From Acidimicrobiaceae bacterium RAAP-2 (lineage in GTDB: Bacteria; Actinomycetota; Acidimicrobiia; Acidimicrobiales; RAAP-2), in contig LMAD01000020.1 of NCBI GenBank assembly GCA_001443545.1, positions 1 through 43,581 on the forward strand: 43,581 nucleotides of DNA, read 5' to 3'. The notes below the pieces were generated by a model. It made no database searches. It saw only the letters and a program-made list of their open reading frames with translations, and was not told the DNA's origin. Shown here piece by piece: positions 15,359 to 25,692 of this stretch (positions are counted from its first letter, which is position 1; the number at the start of each line of letters is the position of its first letter). Made by a program: the position numbers and the translations under genes.

Positions 15359-18020
15359 GGCACTGCTTGAACTTCCGGCCCGAGCCGCACCAGCAGGGCT
15401 GATTGCGCCCGAGTTTCTCGTTAGGTTTCGCCGTGGGTGCCGGCGATGCGGCGGCGTGCGCGGGCAGCTCGACCGCACCGGGGGCCACCGCGGCCACGTT
15501 GGTCACCGCGCGCTCGAGTCCCTCGTCCTCCTCGACGGCTTCGTCGGGGCTCGTCGCCTCCACGTGCGTGACGTAGCGTACGAAGTCGGTCTCCACGGCG
15601 TCCAGGAGGTGCTCGAACATCACGTAGCCCTCCTTCTGCCACGCCGTGAGCGGGTCTTGCTGGGCGACCTGACGCAGGTGGATGCCGTCGCGCAGATAGT
15701 CCATGTCCGACAGGTGGTCGCGCCAACGCTGGTCCAGGATCTGGAGCATGACGTCGCGCTCGATCTCCTTGGCGGTCTCGAGTCCACCGGGGTACTCCTC
15801 GCACTTCGCCTGGTACTCGGTCAGCGCGTCGGCGACGATCACCTCGACGGCCTCATCGCGATCGGCGAATGACTCGAGCGTCGACATGGACACCGTCGTG
15901 GGGTAGTACGTCGGCAGGTCGACGAGCAACGCGTTGAGATCCCACGCCTCAGGGAACTCGCTTTCGAGGTAGGTCTCCACCACCGCCGTGATCTGCTGCT
16001 CGATCATCGTGAGCGTCGCGTCGTGGATGTCTTCGCCGTCGATCACTTGTTGACGGCGCGCGTAGATCACCTTGCGCTGTTCGTTCATGACTTCGTCGTA
16101 CTTCAGCACGTCCTTGCGAATTTCGGCGTTTCGCGCCTCAACGGTGTTCTGGGCTCGCTCGATGGCCTTGGAGACCATCTTGGCCTCGATGGCCTCGCCC
16201 TCGGGCATCGCCCGCTCCATCACCCACGACACGGCGCCCGTCGCGAAGAGCCGCAACAGGTCGTCTTCGAGCGACAGGTAGAAACGACTCTCCCCGGGGT
16301 CCCCCTGGCGGCCCGACCGACCTCGCAGCTGGTTGTCGATGCGCCGCGAATCGTGTCGCTCGGTACCGAGCACGTAGAGTCCGCCCACTTCGCGAACCTC
16401 GTCGCCCTCTCGGTCACAGATGGCCTTGAACTGGGAGAGCGCCACCTGATACGCGGCGTCGTACTCCTCGGTACCGGGTTCCAAGCCCCGCGCGGCGACC
16501 TCACGACGGGCCAGACCCTCGGCGTTGCCGCCCAAGATGACGTCGACCCCTCGACCGGCCATGTTGGTCGCGACGGTCACGGCGTGTTTGCGACCGGCCT
16601 GGGCGACGATCTCGGCTTCGCGGAAGTGCTGCTTGGCGTTGAGGACCTCGTGGACGATACCCGCTTGCGACAGGGCCCTCGAAAGCAGTTCGGACTTCTC
16701 GACCGACGCGGTACCGAGCAGGATCGGTTGGCCCACGTCGGTTCGGGCGCGCACGTCCTCGACGATCGCGCCGAACTTGTCCGCCTCGGTCTTAAAGACC
16801 AGGTCGGGCTCGTCATTACGCTGCGATGGTCGATTCGTTGGGATCGGCACCACCGCCAGGTTGTAGGTACTGCCGAACTCGCTGGCCTCGGTCTCGGCGG
16901 TACCCGTCATGCCGGCGAGTTTCTCGTAGAGCCGGAAATAGTTCTGCAGGGTGACCGTCGCCCACGTGTGGTTCTCTTCTTGGATCCGTACCCGTTCCTT
17001 GGCCTCGACCGCCTGATGGAGCCCGTCGGACCAACGGCGTCCGTCGAGGGTTCGACCCGTGAACTCATCGACGATCTTCACCTCGCCGGCGTCGACCAGA
17101 TAGTCCTTGTCGCGATGGAAGAGCTCCTTGGCCCGCAGGGCTTGGCCCAACTGGTGGACGTAGTTCGTCGCCACGGCGTCGTAGAGGTTGGTAACGCCGA
17201 GTTGGCGTTCCACCTTCTCGATGCCCGACTCGGTCGGTACGACCGTCTTCTTCTCCTCGTCGACCTCGTAGTCCTCGTCGCGCACCAGTGTGCGCACGAT
17301 CGACGCGAACTGGTAGTACAGCTTGGTGACGTCCGACGCGGGCCCCGAGATGATCAGCGGGGTGCGCGCCTCGTCGATCAAGATGGAGTCGACCTCGTCG
17401 ACGATCGCGTAGTGGTGTCCCCGCTGAACCATGTGCTCGCGACGTCGCGCCATGTTGTCACGCAGATAGTCGAAGCCGAATTCGGTGTTGGTCCCGTAGG
17501 TGATGTCCGACGCGTAGGCCTCGCGTTTCTGGTCAAAGTCCGGTAGGTCGGGCCCGACGCGACCCACGGTGAGACCGAGGAATCGGTGGAGCTCGCCCAT
17601 CCAGTTGGCGTCACGGGTAGCCAGGTAGTCGTTGACGGTGACCACGTGGACGCCCTGGCCCGCCAGGGCGTTCAGGTAGACGGGCAGGGTGGAGACGAGG
17701 GTCTTGCCCTCGCCGGTCTTCATTTCGGCGATCCACCCGAAGTGCAGCGCCATGCCACCCATCAACTGGACGTCATAGTGACGTTGCCCGAGGACTCGAG
17801 TCGCCGCCTCGCGAACGACGGCGAACGCCTCGATGAGCAGGTCGTCGCAGGTTTCGCCATCGGCCAGGCGACGTCGGAATTCGTCGGTCTTGGCGCGTAG
17901 TTCGGCGTCGCTCAGCGCGCCGATCTCGTCCGACAGGGCGTTAATGGGTCCGACCAGCTCGGCGAGCTGACGCACGCGCTTGCCCTCACCGGCCCTCAGA
18001 ATCTTGCTAAACACACTCAT
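15345..18020 (-). CDS. secA: Preprotein translocase ATPase SecA
   Basis: Motor that drives proteins through the SecYEG channel. Visible: MKTGEGKTLVSTLPVYLNAL (Walker A), the DEVDSILIDEARTPLIISG region (Walker B), TNMAGRGVDVILGGN, and QLRGRSGRQGDPGESRFYLS (arginine finger region). About 891 residues. The C-terminus carries a SEC-C zinc motif CWCGSGRKFKQCH. ATG 18020 (MSVFSKILRAGEGKRVRQL) is chosen over a GTG 12 nt upstream because a TAGGGT box on the minus strand (18031-18036) would overlap the longer start; it predicts a transcript beginning about 4 nt before this ATG. Confidence 0.96.
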   Translation of the reverse strand: MSVFSKILRAGEGKRVRQLAELVGPINALSDEIGALSDAELRAKTDEFRRRLADGETCDDLLIEAFAVVREAATRVLGQRHYDVQLMGGMALHFGWIAEMKTGEGKTLVSTLPVYLNALAGQGVHVVTVNDYLATRDANWMGELHRFLGLTVGRVGPDLPDFDQKREAYASDITYGTNTEFGFDYLRDNMARRREHMVQRGHHYAIVDEVDSILIDEARTPLIISGPASDVTKLYYQFASIVRTLVRDEDYEVDEEKKTVVPTESGIEKVERQLGVTNLYDAVATNYVHQLGQALRAKELFHRDKDYLVDAGEVKIVDEFTGRTLDGRRWSDGLHQAVEAKERVRIQEENHTWATVTLQNYFRLYEKLAGMTGTAETEASEFGSTYNLAVVPIPTNRPSQRNDEPDLVFKTEADKFGAIVEDVRARTDVGQPILLGTASVEKSELLSRALSQAGIVHEVLNAKQHFREAEIVAQAGRKHAVTVATNMAGRGVDVILGGNAEGLARREVAARGLEPGTEEYDAAYQVALSQFKAICDREGDEVREVGGLYVLGTERHDSRRIDNQLRGRSGRQGDPGESRFYLSLEDDLLRLFATGAVSWVMERAMPEGEAIEAKMVSKAIERAQNTVEARNAEIRKDVLKYDEVMNEQRKVIYARRQQVIDGEDIHDATLTMIEQQITAVVETYLESEFPEAWDLNALLVDLPTYYPTTVSMSTLESFADRDEAVEVIVADALTEYQAKCEEYPGGLETAKEIERDVMLQILDQRWRDHLSDMDYLRDGIHLRQVAQQDPLTAWQKEGYVMFEHLLDAVETDFVRYVTHVEATSPDEAVEEDEGLERAVTNVAAVAPGAVELPAHAAASPAPTAKPNEKLGRNQPCWCGSGRKFKQCHGRP

Positions 18021-18320
18021 GTCGTGATTCACCCTACCGGTAGACGGACCATCTTCACGGGGCTACGAGTGTCTGACCTGGTCTTTGACCCCACACCTGC
18101 CTGCAGCGATGTCCACACGCGCCGCCGGCAGCACTGGGCTCTCCGACGTCGTACTCGTGCACTTCACCGGCTCCCCTCGCGGCCACCATGACCCCGACGA
18201 GGCAGGACTTACTTCTAAACCGCGCCATGCTCAGCGTCGACAAGACGCCTTACGTGGGTCGTTTCGCCCGCGACTGGCTTCGACTTTCAACCACAGAACC
18301 ACTCGCAGCCCCGTCCCAGT
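18021..18320. other. Gap upstream of secA with no convincing gene
   Basis: About 300 nt between the secA start and the stop of the rhamnosyltransferase gene. Besides the secA -10 box near its left end, I see no gene: short open frames on both strands (for example 18085-18324 plus, 18055-18243 minus) resemble no family and lack start signals. No tRNA or hairpin stands out. The ribosome hibernation factor often found upstream of secA is not here. Confidence 0.4.
18031..18036 (-). promoter_or_regulatory. -10 box of secA (TAGGGT)
   Basis: TAGGGT on the minus strand predicts transcription about 4 nt before the secA ATG at 18020, giving a nearly leaderless mRNA. Confidence 0.5.
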
Positions 18321-19166
18321 CTAGGACCGCCGGCGACTCGACCAGGAGTCGCGGGCCAACATGGCGGCCAGCCGCGCCCCGAGCACCGCGGTAGCCACGG
18401 GCGCCAGTGCGCGGCGCCAGCCCCGGGACGTCTGCCATTCAAACCGGAGCGCACTCTGGTGATGGGCGACGATCATCGCCCTCGACGCCCGCTGACGCGA
18501 TAACCCTTCTACGTGGGTGACGACCGCGTCGGGCACCGCGGAGACGTCCCACCCCGCTTCGCGGACCCGCCAACAGAGGGCCATGTCCTCGGCGAACATG
18601 AAGTAGCGCTCGTCGAAGCCGCCGACGGACTCGAAGACCGACCGACGGATCATGAAACAGGCGCCCGAGACCCAGTCGACCGTGCCGTCGGGGCGCGGTG
18701 AGCGGTACCTCGTCGTCGCGGGGTTGGTGGGCCACCACGGCGCCAACAACGCGTGCGCGCCCGCCAACCACACGTTGGGGAAGACCCGCAGCGACGGGTA
18801 GCGAGACCCGTCGGGCCGTTCGACGGTCGGGCCCACGACACCGACGCCGGGGTGCGCATCGAGGTACGCCAGCATCGCGGCTACCGCACCGTCGTGAACG
18901 ATGAGGTCCGGATTGGAGATCAACAGATAGGGATTCTTCGCCCCGGCGGCGACCCCGCGGTTGACTCCACGACCGTAACCGAGGTTCATCCCGGGCTCGA
19001 CGAGCGTGACGGCGTCGAGGTCGACGTAGGCAGAGGTCGACCCGGGCAGTCCGTTCTCAACCACCACGACCTGGTCGACATCGTTGGCCCACAGCGAACG
19101 GACGCATTCGACGAGCGCCTCGTCCGCGTGATAGTCGACCACCACCGCGGTCACCGGCTGGCTCAC
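18321..19166 (-). CDS. wbbL: Family 2 glycosyltransferase, probable WbbL-type rhamnosyltransferase
   Basis: Probably transfers L-rhamnose from dTDP-rhamnose, in mycobacteria to GlcNAc-PP-decaprenol to make the linker between peptidoglycan and arabinogalactan. GT-A fold marks over 281 residues: VVVDYHADEALVECVRSLW, LGYGRGVNRGVAAGA, the metal/nucleotide site SNPDLIVHDGAV, and GACFMIRRSVFESVGGFDE followed by FMFAEDMALCWRVREAGW. The GTG start overlaps the rmlD stop in GTGA (19163-19166), so the donor-making and donor-using enzymes are co-translated, the same order as rmlD-wbbL in mycobacteria. Whether the acceptor here is the same is not shown; other rhamnosyl acceptors are possible. Confidence 0.8.
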   Translation of the reverse strand: MSQPVTAVVVDYHADEALVECVRSLWANDVDQVVVVENGLPGSTSAYVDLDAVTLVEPGMNLGYGRGVNRGVAAGAKNPYLLISNPDLIVHDGAVAAMLAYLDAHPGVGVVGPTVERPDGSRYPSLRVFPNVWLAGAHALLAPWWPTNPATTRYRSPRPDGTVDWVSGACFMIRRSVFESVGGFDERYFMFAEDMALCWRVREAGWDVSAVPDAVVTHVEGLSRQRASRAMIVAHHQSALRFEWQTSRGWRRALAPVATAVLGARLAAMLARDSWSSRRRS

Positions 19167-20074
19167 GTCGCGGGCCGATCACGAAGGAGCCGGGCGACCC
19201 CGTCTCGCCAATCGGGCAGGGCCGACCAGCGAGAGCGCCACTTCGAGGTATCGAGGTCGCTGCGCCGTGGTCGGGGCGCGAGCGGTGCCGGCGACAGTTC
19301 CGCGGTGGTGATCGCGGTCGCGAACTCATCGCCACGGCCCATCTCGTGGCCGACGAACCGCGCCAGGTCGAACCACGTGGTCACCCCCGAATTGGCGACG
19401 TGCCAGACGCCACCGGGACGTTCGCGTACGACGGTCACGAGGGCGCGGGCGAGATCGGCGGCGAGGGTCACGGATCCGGTCTGATCGTTCACGAATCGAA
19501 CGGTCGAGCCGCTGGCGGCGCGATCGGCGATGACGTGCACGACGCTGCGACCGCGCACCCCCATCACCCACGACGTACGCACGATGGTGTCCTCCATCCG
19601 ACAGCGCTGCTCGCCATCCCATTTCGACGCGCCGTACACGCTCTGGGGATTCGGCGCGTCGGACTCGACGTATCCCGCGCCTTTCTCCCCATCAAAGACG
19701 TAGTCGGTCGATACGGCCACGAAGTGCGCGCCGACCTGCGCCGAGGCCTCGGAGAGCAAACCGGTACCCACCGCGTTGACGGCGTAACAGGCTTCCACGT
19801 CACGTTCAGCCTGATCGACCGCGGTATAGGCCGCCAAATGAACCACCACGTCCGGTCGGGCGACGGCGAGGCCCCGCGCGAGCGCATCGCGGTCGGTGAC
19901 GTCGAACTCGTGACGCGCGAGCCCGAGGACTTCGAACTCATCGGTCGCGACGGCGACGCCGTCGGGCTGAAACGCGGGATCGGCCCCCGGGGGGAACCCG
20001 CCACGCAGCATCGCCACCAAATCCACGCCGACCTGACCGGCCGCCCCGGTCACGAGCACTCGAACTGGCGTCAC
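19163..20074 (-). CDS. rmlD: dTDP-4-dehydrorhamnose reductase
   Basis: Last step of dTDP-L-rhamnose synthesis. Extended SDR enzyme of 303 residues: N-terminal VLVTGAAGQVGVDLV (NADPH-binding GxxGxxG), FDVTDRDAL, PDVVVHLAAYTAVDQAE, the catalytic SxxxYK-like region VSTDYVFDG with YGASKWDGE further on (Y and K), and RTSWVMG. Compared with shorter family members there is an insert of about 20 residues between the first strand and the aspartate region (PPGADPAFQPDG). Its GTG shares one base with the birA stop; with wbbL it forms a three-gene operon behind birA. The rmlA, rmlB and rmlC genes are not in the window. Confidence 0.92.
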   Translation of the reverse strand: MTPVRVLVTGAAGQVGVDLVAMLRGGFPPGADPAFQPDGVAVATDEFEVLGLARHEFDVTDRDALARGLAVARPDVVVHLAAYTAVDQAERDVEACYAVNAVGTGLLSEASAQVGAHFVAVSTDYVFDGEKGAGYVESDAPNPQSVYGASKWDGEQRCRMEDTIVRTSWVMGVRGRSVVHVIADRAASGSTVRFVNDQTGSVTLAADLARALVTVVRERPGGVWHVANSGVTTWFDLARFVGHEMGRGDEFATAITTAELSPAPLAPRPRRSDLDTSKWRSRWSALPDWRDGVARLLRDRPAT

Positions 20075-20817
20075 TATTCGTCTCCTCGCTGCCGTACGCG
20101 CAGGTGCACGACGTCCGCCGCGGAGAATATTCGCCGCTCCCCCTCAACGTCCACGATGAGCGCCCCGTCGTCGTCGACGTCGACGGCATCACCGGTGATG
20201 GCGCCATCGATCAGTTCGACTCGAACGGGTCGACCAATCGTCGCCGATGCGCCGAGGTACTCCTCGCGCAGCGTCGCCAGGCCAGCGGTGTTCTCTAGGA
20301 GCGATCGACGCTTCTCCACCTCTTCGAGCACGATGTCGCACAGGGCCCGTGGCCAGATCGTGACCCCCGAGAGTCGTGCCACACTGGTGGCCGGTATTCC
20401 TGGCGGGCTCTCGGTCAGGTTCACCCCGACGCCGACCACAATCGACGGCGGGTCGACGGTAACCAGTTCCCCGAGCAGGCCACCAATCTTCTCGTCGCCT
20501 ACCACGAGGTCGTTGGGCCACTTCAACGTCGGTCGAACTCCACTGAGACGCACCAGCCCCGCCCGGAGGGAGAGCGCCACCGCCGAAACGGTCCAGGACG
20601 CACCGCGCACCGTGCCCGGACGAAGTAGCAACGAGAGCAGCAGCGCGCTGCCCGCTGGGGCCTCCCAGCGCCGATCCAATCGACCCCGACCGGCACTTTG
20701 GTAGTGCGCCATGATGGCGCGGCCTTCGGGCGCGCCACGCCGCGCTTCTTCGACCAACCACGCGTTCGTCGATGCGATGGACGCAACCTCCTCGACGCGC
20801 CAGATGATGGAATCCAC
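20074..20817 (-). CDS. birA: Biotin-[acetyl-CoA-carboxylase] ligase
   Basis: Attaches biotin to the lysine of biotin carboxyl carrier domains. 247 residues with the short form lacking an N-terminal DNA-binding domain, so it should be only a ligase, not a repressor. Motifs: SIASTNAWLVEEA, QSAGRGRLDRRWEAPAGSAL (biotinyl-AMP loop), KWPNDLVVGDEKIGGLL, GVGVNLTE. The GTG at 20817 has TAAAGT exactly at the leaderless distance. It is divergent from the biotin carboxylase gene, its likely substrate, across only 63 nt. Confidence 0.93.
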   Translation of the reverse strand: MDSIIWRVEEVASIASTNAWLVEEARRGAPEGRAIMAHYQSAGRGRLDRRWEAPAGSALLLSLLLRPGTVRGASWTVSAVALSLRAGLVRLSGVRPTLKWPNDLVVGDEKIGGLLGELVTVDPPSIVVGVGVNLTESPPGIPATSVARLSGVTIWPRALCDIVLEEVEKRRSLLENTAGLATLREEYLGASATIGRPVRVELIDGAITGDAVDVDDDGALIVDVEGERRIFSAADVVHLRVRQRGDE

Positions 20818-20823
20818 GCACAG

Positions 20824-20829
20824 ACTTTA
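20824..20829 (-). promoter_or_regulatory. -10 box of birA (TAAAGT), leaderless
   Basis: TAAAGT on the minus strand ends 6 nt before the birA GTG at 20817. Confidence 0.65.
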
Positions 20830-20880
20830 GGGTTCAGGGGCCGAGTGGTAGAAAAGGACAGTGCTGGGACGGAGGAACGC

Positions 20881-22635
20881 GTGTTACAGAAGGTTCTAAT
20901 CGCCAACCGCGGTGAGATTGCGGTACGGGTCATGCGCACGTGCCGCGAGTTGGGTATCGCGACCGTTGCGGTCTACTCCGAGCTCGACCGCGACGCGCTG
21001 CACGTTCGGCTGGCCGACGAGGCCTACGCGCTCGGCGGGTCCACGGCCGCCGAGAGTTACCTCAACACCGAATCAATCCTGGCGATCATCGAGCGCTCTG
21101 GCGCCGACGCCGTGCACCCGGGCTACGGCTTCTTCTCTGAAAACACTGATTTCGCCCGCGCCATCACCTCGCGCGGCGTCACCTTCATTGGCCCGCCGCC
21201 CGAGGCGATCGAAGTCATGGGGGACAAGATCTCCTCGCGCCTCGCCGCCGAACGAGCGGGCGTCGCCGGCGTTCCCGGTCGCAATGAGACGCTGCACCAC
21301 GCCGACGAGGTCATCGACTTCGGTCGTGAGTTCGGCTGGCCCGTCGCCATCAAAGCCGCCTACGGCGGGGGCGGACGGGGAATGAAGGTCGTCGCCGGGC
21401 CCGACGAAGCCGCCAGCGCGCTCGAGAGCGCCCAGCGCGAGGCCCAGAGCTACTTCGGCCGTGCCGAGTGCTACGTCGAGCGCTATCTCACGTGGCCGCG
21501 TCACATCGAAATGCAGGTTCTCGCCGACGCGCACGGTAACACCTTGTGGCTCGGCGAGCGTGACTGCTCGGCGCAGCGACGTCACCAGAAGCTGGTCGAG
21601 GAATCGCCGGCCGCCAACTTCCCCGACGCGGTTCGCTCCGCCATGGGTGCCGCGGCCGTCAAGGTCTCGCGGGCCTGCGGCTACGTCAACGCGGGAACGG
21701 TGGAGTTCCTCTACCAGGACGGTGAGTTTTTCTTCCTCGAGATGAACACCCGTCTCCAGGTCGAACACCCGGTCACCGAGATGGTCACCGGACTCGATCT
21801 GGTCGAGTGGCAGTTGCGAATCGCCGCCGGTGAGGCATTGCCCTTCGGCCAGGACGACGTGCGCCGCGACGGACACGCCATCGAGATCCGCATCAACGCC
21901 GAAGATCCGTCGGGGGGCCGTTTCAGTCCGTCGCCCGGAACCATCAGCACGTTTCGCTCGCCGGCGGGACCCGGGGTGCGACTCGACGCCGGTTACGAAG
22001 CGGGTGACACCGTATCGCAGTACTACGACAATCTGATTGGCAAACTCATCGTGTGGGCGCCCGATCGTGAGCGCGCCCGTCGACGGATGCTACGAGCGAT
22101 CGAAGAGACCACGATTGATGGGGTGGCCACGACGCTTCCGGCCGACACGATCATCCTCTCGAGCGACGACTTCGTGAACGGCACGCACTCCACTAAATGG
22201 GTCGAAGAGACGCTCGACTTCACCGACGTCGCCCGCGTGGCCGCCGGTGGCGACACCAACGACGACGGCCTCGTGCGCCGAGACGTCGTCGCCGAGGTCG
22301 ATGGGCGGCGCGTCACCGTCGCGCTCTGGCTCAACGACGTCGGCGATGACGGGCTGGCTCGACCGACGAGTACGGCCGCCAAGCCCCGCCGACAGCACCA
22401 CGCGGGCGTCGTCGGCAGTGGCTCGGGCACGGTGTCGGTCCCGATGCAGGGCACCATCGTCAAGGTGTCGGTTGAGGTCGGACAGGCAGTAGAGGCGGGC
22501 GAAACCCTGGTCATCCTCGAGGCGATGAAGATGGAGAACGCCGTCGGCGCCGAGAAGTCGGGCGTGGTCACGGCGATCAAGGTGAAACCCGGTGACGCGG
22601 TCAGCGCCGGCGACGTGGTCGCCGTGGTCGAATGA
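20881..22635 (+). CDS. accA: Acyl-CoA carboxylase alpha subunit (biotin carboxylase + biotin carrier)
   Basis: Carboxylates its own biotin with ATP and bicarbonate and passes the carboxyl group to acetyl- or propionyl-CoA via a separate beta subunit. Over 584 residues: N-terminal VLIANRGEIAVRVMRTC, ATP-grasp loop AAYGGGGRGMKVV, ERDCSAQRRHQKLVEE, FLEMNTRLQVEHPVTE, and a C-terminal biotinyl domain with EAMKMEN, biotin lysine K550. GTG 20881 is chosen: GGAGG lies 5 nt upstream and similarity begins there; a longer frame would run through birA. It leads an operon with an M20 amidohydrolase and a small ABM-fold protein. No beta subunit is visible. Actinobacterial AccA3-like proteins serve several beta subunits, so the substrate cannot be told from this chain. 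If the product is methylmalonyl-CoA, the mutase at 24-25.6 kb would be the next step (inference). Confidence 0.93.
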   Translation: MLQKVLIANRGEIAVRVMRTCRELGIATVAVYSELDRDALHVRLADEAYALGGSTAAESYLNTESILAIIERSGADAVHPGYGFFSENTDFARAITSRGVTFIGPPPEAIEVMGDKISSRLAAERAGVAGVPGRNETLHHADEVIDFGREFGWPVAIKAAYGGGGRGMKVVAGPDEAASALESAQREAQSYFGRAECYVERYLTWPRHIEMQVLADAHGNTLWLGERDCSAQRRHQKLVEESPAANFPDAVRSAMGAAAVKVSRACGYVNAGTVEFLYQDGEFFFLEMNTRLQVEHPVTEMVTGLDLVEWQLRIAAGEALPFGQDDVRRDGHAIEIRINAEDPSGGRFSPSPGTISTFRSPAGPGVRLDAGYEAGDTVSQYYDNLIGKLIVWAPDRERARRRMLRAIEETTIDGVATTLPADTIILSSDDFVNGTHSTKWVEETLDFTDVARVAAGGDTNDDGLVRRDVVAEVDGRRVTVALWLNDVGDDGLARPTSTAAKPRRQHHAGVVGSGSGTVSVPMQGTIVKVSVEVGQAVEAGETLVILEAMKMENAVGAEKSGVVTAIKVKPGDAVSAGDVVAVVE

Positions 22636-23789
22636 CGCCTGACGAGCGGGCCACGTCGGCCGTCGAGGGTGCGCGCGATGACCTGATCGACCTGAGTCAC
22701 TTCATCCACGCCCACCCCGAGTTGGGTTACGAGGAGTTCGAGAGCGCCGAAGCGGTGGCCCGCGCGGCCGAAGCCCACGGGTTCACGGTGGAGCGCGGTA
22801 TCGCGGGGCTGACCACCGCGTTTCGTGCCACCGCTGGCCACGGCGCGTTCCACGTCGCGCTCTGCGCGGAGTACGACGCGCTGCCCGACGTCGGTCACGC
22901 GTGCGGTCACAACATCATCGCCGCGGCGTCGCTCGGCGCCGCAATCGGGCTCGCCGCCGTCGCCGACGAGCTCGACCTGACGGTGGTACTGCTGGGCACC
23001 CCCTCCGAAGAGGGCGGCGGGGGCAAGATCGACCTCTTGAACGCCGGCTACTTCGACGACGTCCACGCCGCGATGATGGTCCACCCGTGGCCCACCGAAC
23101 GACTCGACGCGAAGTGCCTGGCCGTTGACCACTTCGACGTCCGCTACGACGGCCGCGAAGCCCACGCCTCGGCCGCACCGTGGGAGGGTGTCAACGCCCT
23201 CGACGCGCTGACGATCGCGCAGGTCTCGCTGAGTCTGCTGCGTCAGCAGCTGCGCCCGGGCGACCAGATTCACGGCATCGTCGTCGAAGGCGGTTCCGCT
23301 GCGAACATCATCCCGTCGCGAGTGGTCGGACGGTACATGTGCCGCGCCACCACGAGCGCCCGACTGGCCGAACTCCGTGAACGTACCGACCGATGCTTCC
23401 GCGCCGGCGCCCTCGCCACGGGGGCGTCCCTCACCGTGACCGAACTCGGCAGCGCGTTCACGCACATGGAATCGGACCCGGATATCTTGCGTCACTACCG
23501 CCGTGCGGCCGAGTCGCTCGGGCGGACCTTCGAACTCGACAATCGGGGCGAACCCGCGCCCACGCTCTCCACCGATATGGCGAACGTCTCACTGGCGGTC
23601 CCCTCAATCCACCCCCTCCTCGCGATCCCGACCAACGGGGCCGTGAATCACCAACCGGAGTTCGCCGCCGCCTGCCTCGGCGACGCCGCCGACGCGGCGG
23701 CGATCGACGGTGCGGTCGCCCTGGCGCGCACGGCGATTCTCGTCGCGCAAGATCCGCCACTTCGCCGTCGACTGATGGAGCGCCCGTGA
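22632..23789 (+). CDS. M20-family amidohydrolase (AbgB/HipO-like)
   Basis: Predicted dinuclear zinc hydrolase cleaving an N-acyl or peptide amide bond. 385 residues: LSHFIHAHPELGYEEFESA near the start, the metal-binding CAEYDALPDVGHACGHNI, the catalytic glutamates in GTPSEEGGGGKID, MMVHPWPTE, and the small dimerisation domain beginning DVRYDGREAHASAAPWEG. This arrangement is typical of M20D hydrolases acting on aminoacyl conjugates such as p-aminobenzoyl-glutamate or N-acyl amino acids. The substrate is not determinable here. ATG overlaps the carboxylase stop (ATGA, 22632-22635), and its own stop overlaps the next gene, so the three genes are one translational unit. Confidence 0.85.
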   Translation: MTPDERATSAVEGARDDLIDLSHFIHAHPELGYEEFESAEAVARAAEAHGFTVERGIAGLTTAFRATAGHGAFHVALCAEYDALPDVGHACGHNIIAAASLGAAIGLAAVADELDLTVVLLGTPSEEGGGGKIDLLNAGYFDDVHAAMMVHPWPTERLDAKCLAVDHFDVRYDGREAHASAAPWEGVNALDALTIAQVSLSLLRQQLRPGDQIHGIVVEGGSAANIIPSRVVGRYMCRATTSARLAELRERTDRCFRAGALATGASLTVTELGSAFTHMESDPDILRHYRRAAESLGRTFELDNRGEPAPTLSTDMANVSLAVPSIHPLLAIPTNGAVNHQPEFAAACLGDAADAAAIDGAVALARTAILVAQDPPLRRRLMERP

Positions 23790-24075
23790 TCAACGAACAC
23801 GCCATCGTCCGAGTCGAACTCGACCGCGCGTCGGACTTCGAAGCTGCCATGCGACGGGCCTTCGCGATCATCGAATCGGCACCCGACTGCCACGGGGCCG
23901 AACTGCGACGCCAGCACGAGGACCCGTCGATCTACCTGCTCACCGTCCGCTGGGGGTCCGTTGACGCCCACCGACGTTTTCGCGAATCCCACGCGTTCGA
24001 GCAGTGGCGCGCCACCACGCACCCCTTTTACGTGACCCCAGCCGAAGTCACTCACTTCCTCGAGCCAATCAGCCG

Positions 24076-24079
<4 letters not shown>
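23786..24079 (+). CDS. Antibiotic-biosynthesis-monooxygenase (ABM) domain protein
   Basis: A 97-residue dimeric alpha/beta-barrel type protein. VRVELDRASDFEAAMRRA, LLTVRWGSVDAHRRFRES and AFEQWRATTHPFYV follow the ABM pattern, in which the W and H residues line the pocket. The family includes monooxygenases and enzymes of unknown role. GTG start overlaps the preceding stop (GTGA, 23786-23789). Its stop overlaps the stop of the convergent mutase gene (TTAG, 24076-24079). Function in the operon with the carboxylase and the amidohydrolase is unknown. Confidence 0.75.
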
Positions 24080-25656
<1,577 letters not shown>

Positions 25657-25662
25657 GACTCG

Positions 25663-25669
25663 TAGAATA
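25663..25669. promoter_or_regulatory. Shared bidirectional -10 element (TAGAATA / TATTCTA)
   Basis: Read rightward, TAGAAT (25663-25668) predicts a start near 25675 for the RDD protein gene (ATG 25693). Read leftward, TATTCT (25669-25664) predicts a start at 25657, one base before the mutase GTG. The same seven bases would serve both divergent genes. Confidence 0.5.
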
Positions 25670-25692
25670 GGCCGTGACCGCCGGGTCGGGCG

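Noticed and set aside
16023..17546. Open frame of about 500 codons on the plus strand opposite secA
   Set aside because: It is antisense to the well-conserved SecA core; long antisense frames are expected in GC-rich DNA with biased third positions, and the translation resembles no family.
18055..18324. Small genes or a degraded gene between secA and the rhamnosyltransferase
   Set aside because: Short frames on both strands have no start signals, no motifs and no recognisable similarity.
22023..23495. Open frame of about 490 codons antisense to the carboxylase and M20 genes
   Set aside because: It lies opposite two conserved genes and has no start signal or family similarity.
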